A stretch of DNA of 64,000 nt from an uncultured Akkermansia sp. Lineage in GTDB: Bacteria; Verrucomicrobiota; Verrucomicrobiia; Verrucomicrobiales; Akkermansiaceae. How positions within the stretch are numbered: the first letter of the stretch is position 1; each line of letters starts with the position of its first letter. This document shows, one piece after another, positions 1 through 15,633 of this stretch. The DNA is taken from the NCBI GenBank assembly GCA_944390825.1, contig CALXRG010000005.1, positions 62,001-126,000 of the forward strand, given 5' to 3'. The position numbers were made by a program, and so were the translations under genes. A model generated the notes under the pieces. That model had not been told where the DNA came from and searched no databases. It saw nothing but the letters and a program-made list of their open reading frames with translations.

Positions 1-34
1 ATACAAAAAAACTCAAAAAAAATTGAAATTGTGG

Positions 35-63
35 TTGACGCGCATCAGAAAGTTGTGTATATT
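35..63 (+). promoter_or_regulatory. Sigma70-type promoter for tRNA-Thr / tuf
   Basis: TTGACG (35-40) and TATATT (58-63) are separated by 17 nt. This is the only good promoter match upstream of the tRNA-Thr gene at 104, and it probably drives tRNA-Thr and tuf together. A small hairpin (CCGTC at 76-80 with GACGG at 86-90) lies between the promoter and the tRNA. Confidence 0.7.
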
Positions 64-103
64 GTCCCCGCTTTCCCGTCTCTTCGACGGACCTGGAGTT
101 AAC

Positions 104-175
<72 letters not shown>

Positions 176-221
176 TTTGACTCAGATGCAAGAATAGCAG
201 CCCAAAACACAACTAATTACA

Positions 222-1403
<1,182 letters not shown>

Positions 1404-1457
1404 TCCGCTTCCCGCAAGCAACTGGGCTGCATTCTTCAGGGAATGAGTCCTTGGTCA

Positions 1458-1490
1458 GGGGGGTGCCTGACAGTAAGCCAGGCATCCCCC
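1458..1490 (+). terminator. Hairpin after tuf
   Basis: GGGGGGTGCCTG (1458-1469) pairs with CAGGCATCCCCC (1479-1490), a 12-bp stem with one G-T wobble and a 9-nt loop. No T-tract follows, so it may be a Rho-assisted terminator, an attenuator or a processing site before tRNA-Trp. Confidence 0.5.
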
Positions 1491-1519
1491 GCACGACCTA
1501 AAACACAGAGTAAGGTCAT

Positions 1520-1595
1520 AGGGTATTAGCTCAATTGGTAGAGCAGCGGTCTCCAAAACCGCGTGTTGGGAGTTCGAGTCTCTCATACCCTGCCA
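1520..1595 (+). tRNA. tRNA-Trp (anticodon CCA)
   Basis: The acceptor stem AGGGTAT pairs with ATACCCT, followed by discriminator G and an encoded CCA tail (1593-1595). The D arm is AGCTC/GAGC, the anticodon stem is GCGGT/ACCGC with loop CTCCAAA (anticodon CCA), and the T arm holds GTTCGAGTC. The position just before secE is the usual bacterial tRNA-Trp location. Confidence 0.96.
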
Positions 1596-1671
1596 GCCTT
1601 CTCTTTTTTTTTCTACATATGCCCGCCTCCGGAGCGGGTAATCGAGCAATCCTCCATCCGCGATACCGTTT

Positions 1672-1899
1672 ATGTTCAAGTCCATTTTTACCTTCATTGG
1701 CAACGTCAAAACCGAGCTTGGCAAGTGCTCCTGGCCCTGGGATCAGGATCCCAAAGTGAAGGGATTCAAGAAGTACCGCGAGCTGTGGAGTTCAACAATC
1801 ATGGTGCTGATCACCATGGTGTTGCTGGGCGCGTACGTCGCCTTCTTTGATTTTGTGATGGCGAAGGTCATCAATGCCGCCATCATTTACCTTTCCTGA
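1672..1899 (+). CDS. secE: Preprotein translocase subunit SecE
   Basis: This is a 75-residue protein of the short single-helix SecE type. The N-terminal half holds the conserved amphipathic segment with the W-P and K-KYRELW signatures, and the C-terminal half is one transmembrane helix (about residues 41-65). It clamps SecY in the SecYEG inner-membrane channel. Its place between tRNA-Trp and nusG is the canonical gene order. The ATG at 1672 gives the expected MFKSIFTFIGNVKTEL start. Confidence 0.95.
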   Translation: MFKSIFTFIGNVKTELGKCSWPWDQDPKVKGFKKYRELWSSTIMVLITMVLLGAYVAFFDFVMAKVINAAIIYLS

Positions 1900-1930
1900 T
1901 TGTCCGCATCCCCAACTGCACAACGGCACC

Positions 1931-2563
1931 ATGTCCCGCCCGTACGATCGTAAATCCTCCAAGGTACGCAGCATTCCCGAAGCTAAAGACCAGTGGTACG
2001 TGCTGCACATCCTTTCCAACAAGGAAAAACGCACCCTCGAGAACCTCAAGCGCCTCATCGATGAGGACGAGGAAGTCCGCTCACTCATCCAGAGTGAGCC
2101 TAAAGTTTATGTGGAAAAAGTCGAGGAAGTGCGCAACGGCAAGAAGTACACTGTCGAGCGCAAGCTCTATCCCGGCTACATTTATCTCAACATCGCGCTG
2201 CGCCGCCCGGATGGCAGCCTTCACAACGACGCCTGGTACAAGATTCAGGCGGTTGATGGCGTCATCAGCTTTGCCTGCGGCCGCAACAAAGAACCCCTTC
2301 CCATGCGCCCGGCGGATGTACAGTGCTTCCTCGACGAGGTTGGCCGCCGCGAAGGCGTCACCCGGCCCAAAGTGGTCTTCAACGTCAACGACATCGTTGT
2401 CGTGCGCGACGGAGCCTTCAAGGACGAGCGTGGCGTGGTGGAAGAAGTCGACGCCGAGCGCGGCCGTCTGCGCGTTGGTGTTACGATGTTTGGCCGCTCC
2501 AATGCCCTCGACCTGGACTATACCCAGGTACAGCTTGTGCCCGACGACGAGCTGAACAAGTAA
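1931..2563 (+). CDS. nusG: Transcription termination/antitermination protein NusG
   Basis: The 210-residue product carries an N-terminal NGN domain beginning around WYVLHILSNKEKR and a C-terminal KOW domain (VNDIVVVRDGAFKDERGVV). NusG binds RNA polymerase and couples it to Rho or to the ribosome. The ATG at 1931 is preferred because the longer open frame from 1874 would overlap the end of secE. The protein is longer than the 181 residues of E. coli NusG because of a charged insertion after the first NGN helix (about residues 35-65, rich in Glu/Lys/Val). It precedes rplK as usual. Confidence 0.97.
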   Translation: MSRPYDRKSSKVRSIPEAKDQWYVLHILSNKEKRTLENLKRLIDEDEEVRSLIQSEPKVYVEKVEEVRNGKKYTVERKLYPGYIYLNIALRRPDGSLHNDAWYKIQAVDGVISFACGRNKEPLPMRPADVQCFLDEVGRREGVTRPKVVFNVNDIVVVRDGAFKDERGVVEEVDAERGRLRVGVTMFGRSNALDLDYTQVQLVPDDELNK

Positions 2564-2572
2564 GGCCCACCT

Positions 2573-2613
2573 CTCCGCCGCAACAGGGCGATGGCCGCGA
2601 GGCCCTGGCGGAG
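2573..2613 (+). other. Nested hairpin in rplK leader
   Basis: CTCCGCC (2573-2579) pairs with GGCGGAG (2607-2613), and inside it CAGGGC (2584-2589) pairs with GCCCTG (2602-2607), so the inner and outer stems compete for one base. It lies in the nusG-rplK gap. In many bacteria ribosomal protein L1 represses rplKA by binding this leader; whether this structure mimics the 23S L1 site was not tested. Confidence 0.4.
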
Positions 2614-2677
2614 AAACAACCCCTTTCCGGGCGAGTAAGCTCAGGCAAGCTCTCCCGCAAACAAACACAACAAAACC

Positions 2678-3106
2678 ATGGCTAAAGAAGTAGTAAAAGT
2701 AATCAAGCTGCAGATTCCTGCCGGTGCTGCGAATCCCTCGCCGCCCGTTGGTCCTGCACTCGGTCAGGCCGGTGTGAACATCATGGGCTTCTGCAAAGAG
2801 TTCAATGCTAAGACTCAGAAGCAGGCTGGTGACGTTCTGCCCGTCGTGATCACCGTCTACAAGGACAAATCCTTCGACTTCATCACCAAGATGCCCCCGG
2901 CAGCCAACCTGCTCAAGAAGGCAGCCGGCATCAAGTCCGGCTCCGGTGAGCCGAACAAGACCAAGGTGGCCAAGATCACCAAGGACAAACTGATGGAGAT
3001 CGTCAACACCAAGATGCCCGACCTCAACACCAAGGATCCGGAAGCCGCCGCCCGCATCATCGCCGGCCAGGCCCGCCAGATGGGTATTGAGATTGAAGGC
3101 CTGTAA
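2678..3106 (+). CDS. rplK: 50S ribosomal protein L11
   Basis: The 142-residue product matches L11 in full. It contains [22 protein letters not shown] at the N-terminus, the proline-rich hinge, and the C-terminal RNA-binding domain ending in [17 protein letters not shown]11 binds the GTPase-associated region of 23S rRNA. It is followed 51 nt later by rplA in the standard rplKA order. Confidence 0.99.
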   Translation: MAKEVVKVIKLQIPAGAANPSPPVGPALGQAGVNIMGFCKEFNAKTQKQAGDVLPVVITVYKDKSFDFITKMPPAANLLKKAAGIKSGSGEPNKTKVAKITKDKLMEIVNTKMPDLNTKDPEAAARIIAGQARQMGIEIEGL

Positions 3107-3157
3107 CCCCTTCCTGCAGGAGGGAATCCGAAATAACCCGAACGTACTGCTAACGAT

Positions 3158-3856
3158 ATGTCTACAAAACGCTCCAAGCGCTACAACGAAGCAGCCAAGC
3201 TTGTCGCCCCCGGCAAAACCTACGCTGTAGAAGAGGCCGTGGAAGTCATGAAGAGCTTCCCCGCCCCCAAGTTTGACCCCACGGTCACTGTGTCGTTCCG
3301 CCTCACGGTGGATCCCCGCAAATCCGACCAGATGGTGCGCGGCTCTGTTGCTCTGCCGCACGGTACTGGTAAGAATGTTCGCGTCATCGTCTTCGCTCAG
3401 GGCGAGGCCGCCCAGGCAGCCCTTGAGGCCGGTGCCGAGAAGGTCGGTCTCGAGGACCTGATCAAGGAAATCCAGGGCGGCTTCCTGGACTTCGACAGCG
3501 CAATCGCCACCCCGGACGCCATGGCCCAGGTGCGTAAGATTGCCCGTGTGCTCGGCCCGCGCGGCCTGATGCCCAACCCGAAGACAGGCACCGTGACCGA
3601 GGACACCGCCAAGGCTGTCCGCGAAGTCAAGGCTGGCCGCGTTGACTTCAAGGTTGACAAGAACGCCAACATCTCCGCCGCCGTCGGCAAGCTCTCCTTT
3701 GAGAGTGAGAAGCTCGTCGAGAACGCCCGCAGCCTGATTGCTGCCGTGGTGAAAGCCCGTCCGAGCGGCGCCAAAGGTGCCTACATCGCCGGCGCGACCA
3801 TCGCCTGCTCCATGAACCCCGGCCTGCCCCTGAGCCAGGTAGAGTACGCCAAGTAA
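3158..3856 (+). CDS. rplA: 50S ribosomal protein L1
   Basis: The 232-residue product is standard L1 length. It shows the conserved [18 protein letters not shown] segment and the N-terminal [10 protein letters not shown] start. L1 forms the mobile L1 stalk on 23S rRNA and in many bacteria represses its own operon. Only 23 nt separate it from rplJ. Confidence 0.99.
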   Translation: MSTKRSKRYNEAAKLVAPGKTYAVEEAVEVMKSFPAPKFDPTVTVSFRLTVDPRKSDQMVRGSVALPHGTGKNVRVIVFAQGEAAQAALEAGAEKVGLEDLIKEIQGGFLDFDSAIATPDAMAQVRKIARVLGPRGLMPNPKTGTVTEDTAKAVREVKAGRVDFKVDKNANISAAVGKLSFESEKLVENARSLIAAVVKARPSGAKGAYIAGATIACSMNPGLPLSQVEYAK

Positions 3857-3879
3857 TCAACCTGAACCCCCATACGATT

Positions 3880-4407
3880 ATGAGCAATCACACGAAAGTG
3901 AATCCTGATAAGACTGTCATCATCGAGCAGCTGCAGGCTCAGGTGAACGCCTCGCCCTTTCTGCTGGTCATCGACTACACGGGCGTGACCGTCCCCGAGT
4001 TCAACAAGCTGCGCGCCTCCCTCGCCGAGGCCGGCGCGAAGTGCGTCGTTGCCAAGAACTCCTTCATGGTCAAGGCTATTGCAGAGGCCGGTCTGCCGGA
4101 CATCTCCTCCTACCTCAAGGGCCAGACTGCCTTTGTCATGGGTGAGAGCGATGTCTGCTCCGCCGCCAAGGCCATCAACACCTTTGCCAAGGCTTCCAAG
4201 AAAGCCCCCTACAAAACAGGCATTCTCGACGGCGCCGAACTGACGCCCGAAAAGATCCAGGCCCTGGGCGATCTGCCCAGCCGCGACGTCCTGCTGGCCA
4301 CCCTGCTTGGTACGATCAACGCCGCCGGCTCCGCTCTGGCTCGCGTCATCCAGGCCTACGTGGACAAGGAAAATGGTGGCAGCGAAGAAAATTCTGCTGC
4401 TGAGTAA
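3880..4407 (+). CDS. rplJ: 50S ribosomal protein L10
   Basis: The 175-residue product matches L10, the base of the L7/L12 stalk. Typical features are the FLLVIDYTGVTVPEFNKLR region, the KNSFM segment and a C-terminal helix that binds L7/L12 dimers. The short 23-nt gap from rplA leaves no room for a long L10-binding leader of the E. coli type in front of this gene; structured RNA lies after it instead. Confidence 0.98.
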   Translation: MSNHTKVNPDKTVIIEQLQAQVNASPFLLVIDYTGVTVPEFNKLRASLAEAGAKCVVAKNSFMVKAIAEAGLPDISSYLKGQTAFVMGESDVCSAAKAINTFAKASKKAPYKTGILDGAELTPEKIQALGDLPSRDVLLATLLGTINAAGSALARVIQAYVDKENGGSEENSAAE

Positions 4408-4425
4408 AAAAAGACTTGAACAGAT

Positions 4426-4456
4426 GGCGGCGGTGTGGTACTACCTCCCCGCCGCC
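4426..4456 (+). other. GC-rich hairpin in the rplJ-rplL gap
   Basis: GGCGGCGG (4426-4433) pairs perfectly with CCGCCGCC (4449-4456). It lies in the 150-nt gap between rplJ and rplL, which also contains a second GC-rich inverted repeat near 4505-4522. An attenuation or mRNA-processing role is an inference from position only. Confidence 0.5.
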
Positions 4457-4557
4457 TGAAAAAATTAGGCTCTCTGTCGGCTCTCCGGCCGGTGAGAACT
4501 GAAATGGGCGGGAAGCCCCCGCCCGCGACAAGAACCAATTAATCCCAAAATACTACA

Positions 4558-4932
4558 ATGGCTGATCTGAATACAATCGCTGAGGAACTCGGCAAGCTGA
4601 CGATCCTGGAGGCTGCTGAGCTTGTGAAGATGCTCGAGGAGAAGTGGGGCGTATCCGCCGCTGCTCCCGTGGCTGCCTCTGCCGTCGCCGCTGCTCCTGC
4701 AGAGGCCGCAGAGGAGAAGACTGATTTCGACGTTGAGCTGACTGAGGCCGGCGCCAACAAGATTGCCGTCATTAAGGCGGTGCGCACCGTCAAGCCCGGA
4801 CTGGGTCTGGCCGACGCTAAGAAGCTCGTTGAGAGCGCTCCGACCGTCGTCATCGAAGGCGCTTCCAAGGAAGACGCCGAGAAGGCCAAGGCCGAGCTCG
4901 AGAAGGCCGGCGCCAAGGTCACGATCAAGTAA
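4558..4932 (+). CDS. rplL: 50S ribosomal protein L7/L12
   Basis: The 124-residue acidic protein has the dimerisation domain at the N-terminus, an Ala-rich hinge (about residues 36-53) and the C-terminal factor-binding domain with [22 protein letters not shown]7/L12 recruits translational GTPases. Gene order rplJ-rplL-rpoB is standard. Confidence 0.99.
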   Translation: MADLNTIAEELGKLTILEAAELVKMLEEKWGVSAAAPVAASAVAAAPAEAAEEKTDFDVELTEAGANKIAVIKAVRTVKPGLGLADAKKLVESAPTVVIEGASKEDAEKAKAELEKAGAKVTIK

Positions 4933-4949
4933 CCTACGCTTACATCAAA

Positions 4950-5104
4950 GCAGGGGGGGATTATTGTCCCCTCCTGCGTTCGCGTCTACCCGCAGGACGC
5001 CTTGTCACAGCAACATCTCCACACCGTCGGGAGTGTGGAACCACCCCGTAAGATCGACCGGGGGCTTTCGCATCACAGCGGCGCACGCAAAAGCTCCCCG
5101 TCGG
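4950..5104 (+). promoter_or_regulatory. Probable attenuator region before rpoB
   Basis: Two structures occupy the 236-nt rplL-rpoB gap. The first is GCAGGGGGG (4950-4958) with CCCCTCCTGC (4968-4977). The second is an imperfect stem of 5058-5068 (CCGGGGGCTTT) with 5089-5104, followed by a short T-run (5104-5107). In E. coli this gap holds an attenuator that sets the rpl to rpo ratio; the same role here is an inference. Confidence 0.45.
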
Positions 5105-5168
5105 TTTTATGGTACAGAAACCGAGCCCGCACCCGTGCCAGGGTGCACAACATCATCTCCGCCACTCC

Positions 5169-9239
<4,071 letters not shown>

Positions 9240-9248
9240 ACCTGAACC

Positions 9249-9274
9249 GCTGCCCGCTCGCACGGGCGGGCAGC
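9249..9274 (+). other. Intercistronic hairpin rpoB-rpoC
   Basis: GCTGCCCGC (9249-9257) pairs perfectly with GCGGGCAGC (9266-9274). No T-tract follows, so it is unlikely to terminate transcription; RNA stabilisation or processing is more likely. Confidence 0.55.
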
Positions 9275-9301
9275 AACCCAACCCTCAAACAACCCACCGA
9301 T

Positions 9302-13570
<4,269 letters not shown>

Positions 13571-13586
13571 CCACCACCCCGCGCAC

Positions 13587-13624
13587 CGCTGCCACCGCAG
13601 GCCTCCCCGCCTGCGGTGGCAGCG
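13587..13624 (+). terminator. Terminator-like hairpin after rpoC
   Basis: A 16-bp perfect inverted repeat: 13587-13602 pairs with 13609-13624 around a 6-nt CTCCCC loop, starting 17 nt after the rpoC stop. There is no downstream T-tract, so termination may be factor-assisted. Confidence 0.65.
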
Positions 13625-13887
13625 GAACAGCCGCCAGTTCCCGCGCCCAGTACTCCCATCCAGCCTGCGTTCTCACCGCTCGCCTGATTGTTCCGCTTTA
13701 GGGAGGCGCCTGCTCCCACTCTTCGCTCAACCCGCATGCTCCGTTCATGCCTTACTTGATTGAGCATGATCTGGTGAGGGAAACAAAAGCGTGTAACGTA
13801 AGCACTCAACATAGGTGGATGCTGGAATCCATGAAAGAAAACAGCGTCTCACAGCGTATTCTCTGACAGGGAACACATTTTGAAACC
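13625..13887. other. Intergenic region, rpoC to GH109
   Basis: I see no gene, tRNA or DnaA-box cluster here. No clear promoter for the following gene was found; a weak TATTCT lies about 25 nt before the start codon without a good -35. Confidence 0.4.
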
Positions 13888-15369
13888 ATGATGCAGAAGG
13901 ATACCCCCATGGGATTCGTCGGTGCGGCAGCCGAGACTGCCGCTCAGCCGGCTCCCCCGGCACTCACCCGTGCGGAGCTGACTCACCAGAAGAATATTTC
14001 TGTCGCGGATACTGCGGCAGTTCACCCGCGTCCGGCGGGTTCGGTCTATATGGGGGGCTTCTGTGCACCGGCGATCGAGTGCGTGCGCGTGGCGGTCATT
14101 GGCTTGGACGCGCGAGGTCTGCCCCAGACGGAGCCCTTTGCGACGATTCCCCATTGCGAGGTGGTCGGCGTGTGTGATCTGTATGCCGATGCGACGCAGA
14201 AGGCGGCCAATCTCCTGCAGGAGAAGACGGGCAGGCGCCCCGCCGAATACAACGGTGACCCGGAGGCTTACCTGAAGATGCTCCGCGAGCTGAAACCCGA
14301 TGCTGTCATCATCAGCACCTCTTGGGAGACGCATGCCCGGATGGCGATCGATGCGATGGAGCACGGCGCCCACGCTTTTGTGGAGGTGCCGATGGCGCTG
14401 ACGCTCGAGGAGCTCTGGAGCGTGGTGGATGCCTCGGAGCGCACGCAGCGTCACTGCATGATGCTGGAGAATGTGAACTATGGGCGCGATGAGCTGATGT
14501 TCCTCAACATGGTGCGCCAGGGCCTCATTGGTGAGTTGTTGCACGGCGAGGCGGCTTACATCCACGATCTGCGCAGGCAGATGAGGAGCGAGGAGCGCGG
14601 CTGCGGCTCCTGGCGGACCTATCAATACGCCGGGCGCAACGGCAATTTATACCCGACTCATGGCCTCGGCCCGGTTGCGCAGTATATGAATATCGCGCGC
14701 ACGGAAGATACCTTTGACCGCATTGTTTCCTTCGGCAGTCCGGCACTGGGGCGCGCTGCTTACGCCAAGAAGAGTTTCCCGCCAGATCACAAGTGGAACC
14801 GCTTAGAGTACAAGTGCGCGGATATGAGCACGTCCATTATCAAGACGAAGGCCGGCCGCACAATTCTGGTGCAGTGGGATGAGATCAGCCCGCGTCCCTA
14901 TGACCTCAGAAACCTGATTCAGGGCACTGAGGGCACGCTGGCCGGCTACCCGACCCGTGTTGCCGGTGAGCACATCGGCTATGACTCTGGGGAGAACCAG
15001 CAGGAGGCAGCCAGCCAGTCGGGTGGTAGGGAAATTACCGCTCAGAGCGCTTACCACCGTTGGTATCAGGGTGATGAAGCCGTGGAGGATCTGCACCGCC
15101 AGTATGATCACCCCCTCTACAAGCGCCTGGGAGACATAGCCGTGAAGAATGGTGGCCACGGCGGCATGGACTATATCATGCTGTACCGCATCATCGAGTG
15201 CCTGCACAAGGGTGAACCCCTGGATCAGAACGTTTACGAGGGGGCCCTATGGTCGGCCGTAGGACCGCTTTCCGAGAAATCGGTGAACGAGGGAGGCGCC
15301 CCGCAGGTGTTCCCGGATTTCACCCGTGGTGACTGGAAGACGACGGCTCCTCTGCCGATTATCGGGTAA
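13888..15369 (+). CDS. GH109-type alpha-N-acetylgalactosaminidase (Gfo/Idh/MocA fold)
   Basis: This 493-residue oxidoreductase-fold protein resembles family GH109, whose members cleave alpha-GalNAc from mucin O-glycans and blood-group A antigen using a bound NAD cofactor. A Rossmann nucleotide-binding start is visible (VRVAVIGLDARG, about residue 66). The family segments EVPMALTLEELW, YIHDLRRQM, YPTHGLGPVAQY (Tyr255 and His258) and GGHGGMDYIM follow. The first 65 residues are unlike the usual Tat or Sec signal: no RR motif and no hydrophobic core are seen. The start could be the ATG at 13888, 13891 or 13909. It lies alone behind rpoC and faces the convergent polysaccharide lyase. A generic dehydrogenase of the same fold is the alternative. 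Confidence 0.82.
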   Translation: MMQKDTPMGFVGAAAETAAQPAPPALTRAELTHQKNISVADTAAVHPRPAGSVYMGGFCAPAIECVRVAVIGLDARGLPQTEPFATIPHCEVVGVCDLYADATQKAANLLQEKTGRRPAEYNGDPEAYLKMLRELKPDAVIISTSWETHARMAIDAMEHGAHAFVEVPMALTLEELWSVVDASERTQRHCMMLENVNYGRDELMFLNMVRQGLIGELLHGEAAYIHDLRRQMRSEERGCGSWRTYQYAGRNGNLYPTHGLGPVAQYMNIARTEDTFDRIVSFGSPALGRAAYAKKSFPPDHKWNRLEYKCADMSTSIIKTKAGRTILVQWDEISPRPYDLRNLIQGTEGTLAGYPTRVAGEHIGYDSGENQQEAASQSGGREITAQSAYHRWYQGDEAVEDLHRQYDHPLYKRLGDIAVKNGGHGGMDYIMLYRIIECLHKGEPLDQNVYEGALWSAVGPLSEKSVNEGGAPQVFPDFTRGDWKTTAPLPIIG

Positions 15370-15574
15370 GGGCGCACTTTTTTCCACCCCCTCTCTCAAA
15401 ACCACCCTGTCGCGAGATCAATTTCCGCCCGGCTCCACGCCACAGCGTCCGCCCGGCTCCCATCCGGCTTCTCGCCTGGCCACCATGTGTTCCCGGCCCG
15501 TCCTGCGCACCCGGCCTCCGCATGGAGATGGCCCCGCGCCATCAGCCCGCAGCAGGTGCAGCCCGCCGCGGGGG

Positions 15575-15607
15575 AAAAAACGGGGAGCGTGCGACGAGCG
15601 GTTCCCC
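15575..15607 (-). terminator. Possible terminator of the polysaccharide lyase gene
   Basis: Read on the - strand, GGGGA (15603-15607) and TCCCC (15582-15586) bracket a GC-rich loop and are followed by GTTTTTT (15575-15581). The stem is short. The rest of the 264-nt convergent gap is C-rich and shows no gene. Confidence 0.4.
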
Positions 15608-15633
15608 AAGGGGGGCAGAGCGTGCCTAGGGGC

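Noticed and set aside
13571-13887. Possible replication origin at the composition change
   Set aside because: No DnaA-box cluster or AT-rich unwinding element is visible in this gap, and no dnaA or dnaN gene is near.
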